Source: an uncultured Campylobacter sp. (GTDB lineage: Bacteria > Campylobacterota > Campylobacteria > Campylobacterales > Campylobacteraceae). From it: a stretch of 13,479 bases of DNA. The notes below the pieces were generated by a model that saw nothing but the letters and a program-made list of their open reading frames with translations, did no database searches and was not told the DNA's origin. This document shows positions 6,706-13,439 of the stretch, in pieces. Numbering within the stretch: the stretch's first letter is position 1; each line of letters begins with the position of its first letter. Position numbers and translations under genes: made by a program. The stretch spans positions 1-13,479 of the forward strand of contig NZ_CALIMW010000144.1 of assembly GCF_938045405.1 (NCBI RefSeq). The letters run 5' to 3'.

Positions 6706-6953
6706 CCTGAAATTTAAGCGCTTTGGTATCAAGAAATATGGATTTCGGTAAAATTTAAGGCTCGGCGGAACTTAATACTCCTTGGTTTGAGCCTAAGTTA
6801 AAGAGAGCCGATTTTAAATAGAAAATTTGCGCTTTGCCAAGGTGTTGAAATTAAAATTTGACTAAATTTGCTTCGCCGAAGCACTTGATCGACGAAGGCG
6901 CCAAATTTGATAGACGTGCGATAAAAAGCGTATTTATTCTCGCTATTTGATTT
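6706..6953. other. Spacer between asparaginase and the RNA-repair operon
   Basis: No gene is seen. It holds scattered AAATTT words and a small hairpin, TGCTTC / GAAGCA with loop GCC (6869-6883). The distance from the asparaginase stop to the ligase start is about 310 bp, so they are separate transcripts. Confidence 0.5.
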
Positions 6954-6982
6954 AAATTTAGCCCCGTAGAGGGGCTAAATTT
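6954..6982 (-). terminator. Hairpin terminator of the asparaginase gene, possibly bidirectional
   Basis: A perfect 12-bp stem, AAATTTAGCCCC (6954-6965) with GGGGCTAAATTT (6971-6982), encloses a 5-base loop and begins 4 bases after the stop codon. The T residues lie in the outer stem arms, so the structure reads the same from both strands. The truncated copy at 4257 lacks this hairpin. Confidence 0.75.
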
Positions 6983-6986
6983 ACGC

Positions 6987-8027
6987 TTATTTCTCGCCAA
7001 GCGGCCAGTAAACGATCGGCTTAGCTCCGAGCCTTGCTTCGCCGTGATACATGCCGAGCTTGTCTTTCGTCCATGCAAAGCCCGTGTGTCCGTGCTTGTC
7101 GATCGAGATGATGCCGCCGCTGCCGCCTAGAGCTTTGACCTGAGCTACTGCATCTTCAGCTGCTTTTTGCACGTCGGAGGTTTTGTATTTATACAGAGCC
7201 GAGACCTCGTGCGCGGCGTTTACGCGCATATAGATGTCGCCCGTGCCGGTGCACGAAACCGCCACCGAGTCGTTGTCGGCGTAGGTTCCGGAGCCGATTA
7301 TCGGACTATCGCCGATGCGACCGGTCATTTTGTTGGTCATGCCGCCCGTGCTGGTCGCTGCGGCTAAGTTGCCGTTTTTATCCAGAGCGATCGCGCCTAC
7401 TGTGCCAAGATATGGGCGCTCGTGTAAATTTAGCGACATCTTTTTTGCCTTTTCGCTATCAAGTAGCAGCTTTTGCTTCTCTTTAGCTTTTTGCAGCGCG
7501 TCGTATCTAAACTGCGTGAAAAAATACTTCTGATCGACCATCTCTAGGCCGTTTTCTTTAGCGAGCTTGTCGGCTCCCTCGCCCGCAACCAGCGTATGCC
7601 ATGTCTTGTCCATCACGAGCCTGGCGCCTAGGATAGGGTTTTTGATATGCCTCGCCATCGCGACTGCGCCCGCTTTTTTGGTCGAGCCGTCCATGATCGA
7701 GGCATCAAGCTCGTTAAATCCGTCGGCGGTAAATACCGCGCCCTTGCCCGCGTTAAAATTCGGATCGTCCTCAAGCACCATTATCGCCGCTGTTACGGCA
7801 TCCATCGCGCTGCCGCCTTTTTCAAGGACGGCTTGACCCGCTAAAAGCGCTTTTTTCATCGGCTCTTCGCGGATTTTAAATTCCTCTTTAGTTAGATCAA
7901 GCCCGCTGGTGCCGCCGTGAATGACGATAACCGGGGAAAATTTCTCCTGCGCATTCGCAGCCGTTAGCCCGAGCAGGGCCAGACTCGCCGCCATAAAAAC
8001 GGCCTTTGAGAGTGAAAAGTGCTTCAT
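6987..8027 (-). CDS. Exported plant-type L-asparaginase / isoaspartyl peptidase (Ntn hydrolase)
   Basis: A 346-residue precursor of the IaaA/EcAIII family, which hydrolyses L-asparagine and beta-aspartyl dipeptides after self-cleavage. Residues 1-26 are a signal peptide ending in ANA, placing it in the periplasm; the E. coli relative is cytoplasmic. VIHGGT (35-40) starts the mature fold. Autocleavage is expected before T209 in PYLGTVGAIALD, making T209 the nucleophile. STGGMTNKMTGRIGDSPIIG (226-245) supplies the second Thr, T227, and the substrate-binding Arg-Ile-Gly-Asp; CTGTGD (259-264) holds the conserved Gly-Thr-Gly loop. All catalytic residues are present. The start is supported by AAAGGA a few bases upstream. 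A weak TATATC -10 candidate lies at 8069-8074. Its last 44 codons are duplicated at 4260-4391 on the far side of the RNA-repair genes. Confidence 0.93.
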   Translation of the reverse strand: MKHFSLSKAVFMAASLALLGLTAANAQEKFSPVIVIHGGTSGLDLTKEEFKIREEPMKKALLAGQAVLEKGGSAMDAVTAAIMVLEDDPNFNAGKGAVFTADGFNELDASIMDGSTKKAGAVAMARHIKNPILGARLVMDKTWHTLVAGEGADKLAKENGLEMVDQKYFFTQFRYDALQKAKEKQKLLLDSEKAKKMSLNLHERPYLGTVGAIALDKNGNLAAATSTGGMTNKMTGRIGDSPIIGSGTYADNDSVAVSCTGTGDIYMRVNAAHEVSALYKYKTSDVQKAAEDAVAQVKALGGSGGIISIDKHGHTGFAWTKDKLGMYHGEARLGAKPIVYWPLGEK

Positions 8028-8444
8028 ATCTCATCCTTTCGAAAAAATTGGAGAATTTCTAAGAAATGATATAACTTTGCACTTTTCGTTTCGCTTAATC
8101 AAATGCGAATTCGGCTGGATCTGAATCTAATGCTTTGAGCTTAAGATTAAGCTTTCGCCGTCAAATTTAACGCGACTTAATTTGTGGCACAATCTGATAG
8201 GTCGATTTAAATTTTATAATTTTGAGTTTAAGCGTCGGTAAAATTTAATTACCGCAGCTCAATAAATTTCAACCGCGCGTCATAAAATTTTAGCGCGCGG
8301 CCGTATTTTAAAGGGTGCTATGCGAGCGAGCGAGCTCAAGCACGCACCCAGCCGGCAAAGCAGGCTTTAAATCAAACGCCTCAAGCTCGCCGTGTGCGAT
8401 CATTTAGTGTTGCGTCGGAACCGACGCCAGTATGTTTTGACGGC
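8028..8444. other. Spacer with several hairpins
   Basis: No gene is seen. Inverted repeats are CCGCGCG / CGCGCGG (8273-8279, 8294-8300), GGGTGC / GCACCC (8313-8318, 8344-8349), and GCGTCGG AA CCGACGC (8412-8427). The last lies just after the DUF417 stop but has no T run. Confidence 0.55.
8308..8349 (-). terminator. Possible terminator of the DUF417 gene
   Basis: Read on the minus strand, GGGTGC pairs with GCACCC with further TGC/GCA pairing inside, then TTTAAAATACGG follows. The T run is short and the structure is about 100 bases after the stop codon. Confidence 0.35.
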
Positions 8445-8882
8445 TCAATCGCAGATTTTTTCTCCGCGGCAAAGGCGCGCCAGGTCGTATTTTAGCAGCA
8501 CCAAGCCAAGGCCTAGCAAGAAAAGGTCTTTAAAGATAAAGCCGTCGATCTTGCCCAGCTGCGGCAGTAGGCTGAGCGTGCTCAGCGCCATGACGATCAC
8601 GATGAGATCGCCCACGATGCCCGCCTTCGGCTTGAAAAAGCCCGCGATGAGCGAGAGATAGCCCACGGTCTCCACCACGCCCAAAAAATAGCTCGCGCCG
8701 GCATCCCCAAGCGCTGAGGGCAAAAACGAAAGCCACGTCTGCGAAAAGAGCGGCTTTAAAGCATCCACCTCGAACTCAAACCACTTGTAGTTGCCCATCA
8801 CGGCAAGCACGATGATAACGGAAAGTCTGGCGAATATAATATCCGCGTCGCCTGCGACAAATTTTTTTACGATCTCCCTCAT
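8445..8882 (-). CDS. DUF417 / YkgB (RclC)-like inner-membrane protein
   Basis: A 145-residue protein with about four hydrophobic helices (roughly 14-31, 64-82, 88-107 and 117-130). It matches the DUF417 pattern: a first helix after GDADII, KWFEFEVDALKPLFSQT corresponding to the family's K-F-x-x-Y-E-A-x-x-I-x-P-L-V segment, LGVVETVGYLSLIAGFFKPKAG, then ALSTLSLLPQ and FIFKDLFLLGLGLVLLK. E. coli RclC of this family is linked to reactive chlorine resistance; a stress role here is by analogy only. It is shorter than RclC as I remember it (about 195 residues), mainly in the loops. AAAGGAG a few bases before the ATG fixes the start. It appears to be a single gene. Confidence 0.78.
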   Translation of the reverse strand: MREIVKKFVAGDADIIFARLSVIIVLAVMGNYKWFEFEVDALKPLFSQTWLSFLPSALGDAGASYFLGVVETVGYLSLIAGFFKPKAGIVGDLIVIVMALSTLSLLPQLGKIDGFIFKDLFLLGLGLVLLKYDLARLCRGEKICD

Positions 8883-8910
8883 ACGGCTCCTTTGTAAATT
8901 TTGTAGCGGT

Positions 8911-8916
8911 ATGATA
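8911..8916 (-). promoter_or_regulatory. Probable -10 box of the DUF417 gene
   Basis: TATCAT on the minus strand, 28 bases before the start codon. No -35 box is recognisable. Confidence 0.4.
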
Positions 8917-8948
8917 GCGAGCTTGCGTGTAGGCTACGTGAAGGGGCG

Positions 8949-8969
8949 AAATTCCAAATTCCAAATTCC
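8949..8969. repeat. Three tandem 7-bp AAATTCC units
   Basis: The sequence GAAATTCCAAATTCCAAATTCCG contains three consecutive AAATTCC units. They lie between the DUF417 promoter and the thiL 3' end. The tract is short and could change length by slippage; no function is evident. Confidence 0.7.
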
Positions 8970-8998
8970 GCGGCTTCATAAAATTCTACGCCTCCACA

Positions 8999-9022
8999 AA
9001 ATTTCGTGGCTCCGCGAAATTT
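8999..9022 (-). terminator. AAATTT-capped hairpin downstream of thiL
   Basis: AAATTTCG (8999-9006) pairs with CGAAATTT (9015-9022) around an 8-base loop, about 50 bases after the thiL stop. The build resembles the asparaginase terminator, with the T residues inside the stem. A second inverted repeat, CGCGCCTT (9037-9044) with AAGGCGCG (9074-9081), overlaps the thiL stop codon. Confidence 0.4.
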
Positions 9023-9071
9023 GAAATTCCATGCCGCGCGCCTTAAAATTTAAAGCGAGCTCGGCAAAATT

Positions 9072-10292
9072 TCAAGGCGCGAAGTGATGCGAGCTGCCGC
9101 GAAATTCCATCGAGCTTTGCGGCGTGCGCGGGCAAACCTCGGCGATAATATTGATCGAAACGCCCGTTTTAGCGGCGATCGCATAGATTTTGGGCAAAAA
9201 CTTCGGCGCAAAGCTAAACAAAATCTCGTACTCCTCGCCGCTTTGTAACGCAGCCTCGCTAGGACGGGCGATCCAGCGCGCACCCACGCCGCTAGCCTCG
9301 AGTAGTCGGGGCAAGTCCTGCGCAAGCCCGTCGCTAATGTCCATCGCCGCGCTTATGAGCTTCGCCGCCTTGTAAAAAAACTTATCGCGCAAGACGGGCC
9401 TGACGAAGCGCGAATTCTTTGAAATTTGCGCGCGCAGATCCTCGCGCAAGCGATATGAACCACTACCCGGCACAGGATTTTCGCCTGCAGAGCTTTGCGA
9501 TGTAGAATTTTCGCATGCGAGGCTTTGCGACGTAGGACTCTTGCGATCGTCTCCGCTCTGCGACACAGAATTTTGCGCCGAAATTTTGGCATCCAAGCTC
9601 TGCGGCTTGACGTACGCAGGTGAAATTTTATCGTCCAGACTTTGCGGCTCAAGGTCTAAAATTTGCATTGCCGAAGTTTCAGCGTCCAGGCTCTGCGGCT
9701 CGGCGCGCGCGGGTGAAATTTTATCGCCCGGACTTCGCACCTCATCGCTTGGGCCTTGCAGCGACAAAATTTTATCGTTTCGGTTTTGCGTCTGCGAGCT
9801 AGCGGGCGAAATTTCATCTCTTAAAAGCACCGCCAGATCGCGCCTGACGCCGCCTAGCTCGCCCGTATGCGCGATGAGATCGCCCACGCGCGCGCCGCTG
9901 CGAAACACTGGGCGCTTGCACTTGCCGATCAGGCTCACGCTAAGCGCGATGCGATCCGAGCCGATCGTGTCGCCGCCGATGATCCGTATGCCCCACTCGC
10001 GCGCCGTTTCGCTCACGCCCGCGCACAGCTCGTCGATCTCGCGCGTGCCGATCTCGCGCGGCAGCGCAAGCCCCAGCAGGGCGTATTTGGGGCGCGCATT
10101 CGTCGCGATCATATCCGAGATGTTCACGAGCATCGCCTTTGCGCCGATCTCGCGCAGGCTCAGCCAGCCACGGCGGAAGTGCACGCCCTCGACGAAAAGG
10201 TCCTTGCAATACGCCCGCTCGCCGATTACGGCGCAATCATCGCCGTTAAGCTTCGATCTAAATTTCTCAAAAATATACCACTCCTTATCCAT
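9072..10292 (-). CDS. thiL: Thiamine-monophosphate kinase with a large repeat insertion
   Basis: A 406-residue ThiL, the enzyme that phosphorylates thiamine monophosphate to the active cofactor thiamine diphosphate. Family landmarks are NGDDCAVIG (16-24), the D in CKDLFVEGVHF (29-39), NISDMIATNARPKY (57-70), IIGGDTIGSD (104-113), RVGDLIAHTGELG (135-147), ISKNSRFVRPVLRD (290-303) and MDISDGLAQDLPRLL (317-331), then SGEEYEILF. The metal- and ATP-binding Asp residues are in place. In Campylobacter ThiL the segment after GDLIAxTGxLGxxxxDL runs almost directly into SKNSxFxxPxLRD. Here about 120-130 residues of Ser/Asp/Gln/Pro-rich degenerate repeats separate them, so the protein is much longer than the family norm. 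The frame stays open throughout, which suggests the enzyme tolerates a disordered loop. GGAGGG at 10296-10301 precedes the ATG. Confidence 0.92.
   Translation of the reverse strand: MDKEWYIFEKFRSKLNGDDCAVIGERAYCKDLFVEGVHFRRGWLSLREIGAKAMLVNISDMIATNARPKYALLGLALPREIGTREIDELCAGVSETAREWGIRIIGGDTIGSDRIALSVSLIGKCKRPVFRSGARVGDLIAHTGELGGVRRDLAVLLRDEISPASSQTQNRNDKILSLQGPSDEVRSPGDKISPARAEPQSLDAETSAMQILDLEPQSLDDKISPAYVKPQSLDAKISAQNSVSQSGDDRKSPTSQSLACENSTSQSSAGENPVPGSGSYRLREDLRAQISKNSRFVRPVLRDKFFYKAAKLISAAMDISDGLAQDLPRLLEASGVGARWIARPSEAALQSGEEYEILFSFAPKFLPKIYAIAAKTGVSINIIAEVCPRTPQSSMEFRGSSHHFAP
9456..9818 (-). repeat. Degenerate tandem repeats inside thiL
   Basis: At the protein level (residues 159-279) about nine units start with DKISPA-like words and often end PQSLD; the clearest are DKISPARAEPQSLD, DKISPAYVKPQSLD and AKISAQNSVSQSGD (14 residues, 42 bp), with others of 9-17 residues. 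In DNA on the plus strand the recurring pattern is GAAATTTTATCG, a GC-rich stretch, then GCTCTGCGGCT. Every unit keeps the reading frame. The GAAATTTTA word is the same as that scattered through the spacers. Confidence 0.85.
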
Positions 10293-10948
10293 GCGCCCTC
10301 CGTTAAATTTAGCGTTACGCCGCAGCCGCGCGAAAGCTAAGGAGCCCGAATTTGCGGGCCTTTGTTTAAATTTCGTCGCGCACGCGCAGCAGGAGTTCTA
10401 CGCTCCGCTTTGCAAGATTATAGCGTAAATTTAGATTTTCGCCGCGTGAGTTTGGTTGCGGTTCGATGCGGCTAGATAGCAAAATTAGAAATCGCGTGAG
10501 TTTTGGGGCTTTAAAGCGGCTCGGTACGGACGAGGTCTGCGATAAAACGGCGCCCACCGCACAAGCAGCCCCAAAGCCAGCTCTAGCTCGCGCGCGACAC
10601 CGAACCGCATTCATAACGCGCACTCAATAGCGCCCGCAAAGCTTCATGTGCCGGTGAAATTGCGGCTTTTAGTGGCCGCGATACAAAGACAATGCGATGC
10701 GAAGACAAATCGCCGCGCAGGCACGGATGCCGCTTCAAATCTACGGCGCGGGTATAAATTTCGCTTTTAAAATCAAGTTTCAAAAGCGCGAGCTCCGCCG
10801 TGTGATCTTAATCTGCCGCAAGCCCGTACCGCCCGCAAACGGCATAAAATTCTGCCGCGCCTAGGTGCTCAAACTGCGCAACGCCCGAGCCGAATTCTAT
10901 CGCAGCGCAGCGGCAAAATTTCACGAAACGCCGCCGCCCGGTAGCCCG
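10293..10948. other. 650-bp spacer between the TPR gene and thiL
   Basis: No convincing gene is seen. Minus-strand frames at 10366-10623 and 10583-10783 are Arg/Ala-rich, lack ribosome binding sites and match no family I know. The spacer contains copy 1 of the dispersed intergenic repeat. Confidence 0.6.
10441..10555. repeat. Dispersed intergenic repeat, copy 1
   Basis: It aligns in direct orientation with 12439-12566. Over 10471-10528 against 12471-12528 I count 49 of 58 identical bases without gaps, including AGCAAAATTAG, TGAGTTTTG and TCGGTACG. It begins with GCCGCGTGAGTTTGG and ends with GCGATAAAACGGCGCCC. ATCGC and GCGAT, near its two ends, could pair in both copies. Confidence 0.8.
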
Positions 10949-12313
10949 CTAGCCCTTCTTTAGCTTCCTAAGCTCGCGCAGAACCGCCGCTTTGTTCTTG
11001 CGATCTTTTAGCGCATCATAGCACTGTGCGAGCAGCTCTAGCGCATGGACTAGCGCCTCTTTGTAAGCCGGCAGCCGCTGATATGCCAAAAGCGCCGCCG
11101 CATCGTCTCTCATCGCCGCGAAGTGCCCCAGCGCCGCAGACGGATCGCCGCGTATCATCGCGATCTCGCCTAAAATCTCGTGTCCATCGTAGCCCGAGTG
11201 CTCGTAGGCGGTGCCGCGCATGCCCTCGTAGAGCTTTACCGATCTGTCCGCGTAATCCTGCGCCGCGGCTAAATTTTTCTGCGCATAGCTCGCAGAAATT
11301 TTACTCGCGCCCGCCTCTTTGTAAATCGCCAAAAATTGTCGCGCGATCTGTAGATAAAGCCGGCCCGTATCGGGCTCCGTCGCATCCGAGAGCTCCGCTG
11401 CGGCAAGCAGATGCTCTAGCGCGGCGGCACACTCACCCAGCCCCGCGTATAGTTGCGCGTAATCACGCGCGAGCGAAGCCCTACGCGCACTCTCATCCGA
11501 TCCGTCATCTATAAACGGACGCAGATGCAAGCAGTGCGCCTCCCATACGGCCAAATCCCGCAGTGCGCGACGCTTGGGCTCGGGTGCGGGCTCATCAAAA
11601 GCAGAGCTAGCCTTGGCGCGCAGATACTCGCACGCGCCGCTAGCCCTGCCTTCGGCCTCGTAAGGATTGGACACGAGCACTTGCAGTCGGGCGAAAATCT
11701 CCTCCGCACGCACGGGATCGCTCTGCAAAAACATAGTCCAAACAAACAGCGCTCGCTGATATTCGCGCGCAGCGCCCTTGCGATCGCCGCGAGCCTCGTA
11801 TATGCGCCCGAATGTATAGGCGCTCTCGTAATTTACGGCATCGGCATATATCTCCGCCACCCCGCTTTGCATGGAGCTCGCGTCCGTCGCTAGCGAGATC
11901 GCGGCGTCGGTATCGCCGCGCTGCAGGGCGATCCGCGCGCGAACAAATCTGCTAAAAATCCGCCCTACTTCGATGCGCTTTAGCTCGCTAAGCTCCTGCG
12001 CCCGCACGGCAAGCTCTTCGGCGCGCGAGATCTCTTTGGCAAGCAGCGCCCGATCGGCATTTTCTAGCAATCCCCAAATTTCGCGCATAGAAGACGCGGT
12101 GGAATTTTTAGCGGAGACATTCGCAGAGGCTGTGTTTTTCGAGGCGGAAATCTCGGACGCGGCGGGATTTTTGACGGCATTGTCTGCACCGGTAGAATTT
12201 GTGACGTTCCCAGCGGGGGCGCCGTTTACGGCATGGGTATTTTCGGCGGACGGCGGGACCTGCGCGCAGGCGGCAAGAAACAAGCCGAGCGCGACGTAGG
12301 GTAAAATTTTCAT
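10949..12313 (-). CDS. Large lipoprotein with TPR-like helical repeats
   Basis: A 454-residue protein. Residues 1-15 form a lipoprotein signal ending in the lipobox LAAC, with C16 as the acylation site. Residues about 17-75 are a low-complexity Ala/Asn/Ser/Thr linker. The rest (about 77-454) is almost all amphipathic helix with TPR-like spacing and Ala/Tyr/Leu patterns, for example VAEIYADAVNYESAYTFGRI followed by EARGDRKGAAREYQRALF, then LAQCYDALKDRKNKAAVLRE at the end. It is therefore probably a membrane-anchored scaffold for protein contacts in the periplasm. I cannot name a specific family. The start is supported by GGAGG upstream and a clear promoter. It appears monocistronic, with spacers of about 650 bp on each side, both containing the same repeat. 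Confidence 0.75.
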   Translation of the reverse strand: MKILPYVALGLFLAACAQVPPSAENTHAVNGAPAGNVTNSTGADNAVKNPAASEISASKNTASANVSAKNSTASSMREIWGLLENADRALLAKEISRAEELAVRAQELSELKRIEVGRIFSRFVRARIALQRGDTDAAISLATDASSMQSGVAEIYADAVNYESAYTFGRIYEARGDRKGAAREYQRALFVWTMFLQSDPVRAEEIFARLQVLVSNPYEAEGRASGACEYLRAKASSAFDEPAPEPKRRALRDLAVWEAHCLHLRPFIDDGSDESARRASLARDYAQLYAGLGECAAALEHLLAAAELSDATEPDTGRLYLQIARQFLAIYKEAGASKISASYAQKNLAAAQDYADRSVKLYEGMRGTAYEHSGYDGHEILGEIAMIRGDPSAALGHFAAMRDDAAALLAYQRLPAYKEALVHALELLAQCYDALKDRKNKAAVLRELRKLKKG

Positions 12314-12338
12314 AGATGGCCTCCGAAATTTTAGTCCG

Positions 12339-12344
12339 ATTATA
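12339..12344 (-). promoter_or_regulatory. -10 box of the TPR lipoprotein gene
   Basis: Consensus TATAAT on the minus strand in the context TTTTGCTATAATCGG, with a T-rich run upstream, 25 bases before the start codon. Confidence 0.7.
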
Positions 12345-12360
12345 GCAAAACAAAGTTTAA

Positions 12361-12964
12361 ATTCCGCGGCGGCGGAGCCTGCGTAGAGCGGATTGAGCCT
12401 GGATGAAATTTTAAAATTCTGCCGAGCGACATTAGTAAGCCGCGCGAGTTTGGGCGCGGGCTTACGTATGGCTCGATAGCAAAATTAGCAATCGCATGAG
12501 TTTTGAGGCTTGGACGTGGTTCGGTACGACTTGATGTGAACGGAGACCTGCGATAAAACAGCGCCCGAGGCTATTTCTTGCATGCGCCCGCCTGCGCGCA
12601 CTCGCGCAGACACGAACATCGAAAGAAAACCTTAGAATTTTAAAATTTTCCGCGACTTAAAAAATATGGAATTCCAAAATTTTGTGAAAGCCATAGTTTG
12701 AAATTTTTAATTTTAGAATTTAACGAGATTGTGAAATTTGAAATTTTAAAAATTTAGCGTAGCCGCTGGCGAGATTAAATTTAAACGCTGCGTAAGCGCA
12801 GTAGGTCAAGTAAGGTTTTTATCAAGCCGCCTACGATAAAAGTCATATCTGATATTTGAACGCACGCGGCTATAAAAGCTGCGAAGAAAATTTGAAAAAA
12901 TTGAAGCTACTTAATGCTCGCCGTTAAGACTTCCGCTCTCTTTCTCTCTTCAATCTCGCTTTGG
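12361..12964. other. 600-bp spacer with repeat copy 2 and AT-rich palindromes
   Basis: No gene is seen. Contents are copy 2 of the dispersed repeat, AAATTTTAAAATT-type palindromes near 12405, 12635 and 12739, and toward 12900 AT-rich sequence that leads to the terminator of the next gene. Confidence 0.6.
12439..12566. repeat. Dispersed intergenic repeat, copy 2
   Basis: It is the partner of copy 1 at 10441-10555. It begins GCCGCGCGAGTTTGG and ends GCGATAAAACAGCGCCC, and is about 13 bp longer because of an insertion after TCGGTACG. The ATCGCA / TGCGAT pair is one base longer here than in copy 1. Confidence 0.8.
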
Positions 12965-12995
12965 AAAAAACATTATTAGCGCATTTGCGCTAATA
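12965..12995 (-). terminator. Rho-independent terminator of the EexN-like gene
   Basis: On the minus strand, TATTAGCGC and GCGCTAATA form a 9-bp stem with a 4-base loop, followed by ATG and a run of six T. It lies about 20 bases after the stop codon. Confidence 0.8.
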
Positions 12996-13012
12996 CTTTC
13001 AAAGATTGATTG

Positions 13013-13314
13013 TTATTTTTTAAGATTCTCGCTAATTCGCTCAGGATGCTTTATATAATAATCTACTTCATACCATTTTCCATTTGGAAGTCCGTTCATT
13101 TGCGCTAAATATTCTCTCGCCTTGCTTGCATTATTGCACTCTTTATCGTTGATAACATCCTTTGGCTGCATTTTCTCGCAAAGCTCCAGTTTCGCTTTTG
13201 CCTCTAACGGCGCAAGCAGATAATCTGCAACCGTTTTTTTAGGCTCGTCTTCTCTGCATCCGGCAAGACCTAAACCTACGATAGCCGTAAGGCTCAACAA
13301 AAAATTCGTCTCAT
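13013..13314 (-). CDS. Small EexN-like lipoprotein, leader frameshifted at a T6 run
   Basis: The open frame (13013-13300) encodes LSLTAIVGLGLAGC, a lipobox with the acylated Cys, then about 80 residues. KTVADYLLAPLEAKAKLELC, INDKECNNASKA and a final YIKHPE segment resemble the EexN family of small entry-exclusion-type lipoproteins; that name is a family resemblance, not proof of function. The frame has no good start: its first codon, TTG at 13300, is about 20 bases from the AAAGGAG. The proper ATG at 13312-13314, five bases after that site, reads MRRIFC and stops. One extra T in the T6 run (A6 at 13299-13304) would give MRRIFLLSLTAIVGLGLAGC, a perfect lipoprotein signal. The gene is thus disrupted, phase-variable or affected by a sequencing error. 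It is visibly more AT-rich than its neighbours. Confidence 0.65.
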
Positions 13315-13339
13315 TTTTTCTCCTTTTAAATGGTGCCTA

Positions 13340-13345
13340 ATTGTA
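13340..13345 (-). promoter_or_regulatory. -10 box of the EexN-like gene
   Basis: TACAAT on the minus strand in the context AAATATACAATTAGG, 25 bases before the ATG at 13314. The upstream sequence is very AT-rich. Confidence 0.55.
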
Positions 13346-13401
13346 TATTTATTAAACTTAATTTTCGTTTTTTATATTGTCTTTTAAAGCAGAATAAAAT
13401 T

Positions 13402-13423
13402 TCGGGCGGCGCAAACCGCCCGA
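13402..13423 (-). terminator. Terminator of the gene entering from the right edge
   Basis: TCGGGCGG (13402-13409) and CCGCCCGA (13416-13423) form an 8-bp GC-rich stem with a 6-base loop. On the minus strand it is followed by AATTTTATTC. It starts 16 bases after the stop codon of the partial frame. Confidence 0.7.
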
Positions 13424-13439
13424 GATACCGCGCTAAGCC

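Noticed and set aside
8412..8427. GCGTCGG-AA-CCGACGC hairpin as the DUF417 terminator
   Set aside because: The loop is only two bases and no T run follows on either strand.
9456..9818. CRISPR-like array
   Set aside because: The units are degenerate, of unequal length and contiguous, with no unique spacers; they keep the ThiL reading frame, and no cas genes are present.
9541..10428. Long plus-strand open frame (295 codons) opposite thiL
   Set aside because: It is the antisense of thiL and its repeat insertion, has no ribosome binding site, and its sequence is Arg/Ser-rich reading of the repeats. ThiL motifs on the minus strand are decisive.
10366..10783. Two overlapping minus-strand frames between the TPR gene and thiL
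   Set aside because: They have Arg/Ala-rich composition and no ribosome binding site, and one overlaps the dispersed repeat; probably random open frames in GC-rich spacer.
11026..12299. Plus-strand frames opposite the TPR lipoprotein gene
   Set aside because: They are antisense shadows of a GC-rich gene; the minus strand has lipobox, promoter and ribosome binding site.
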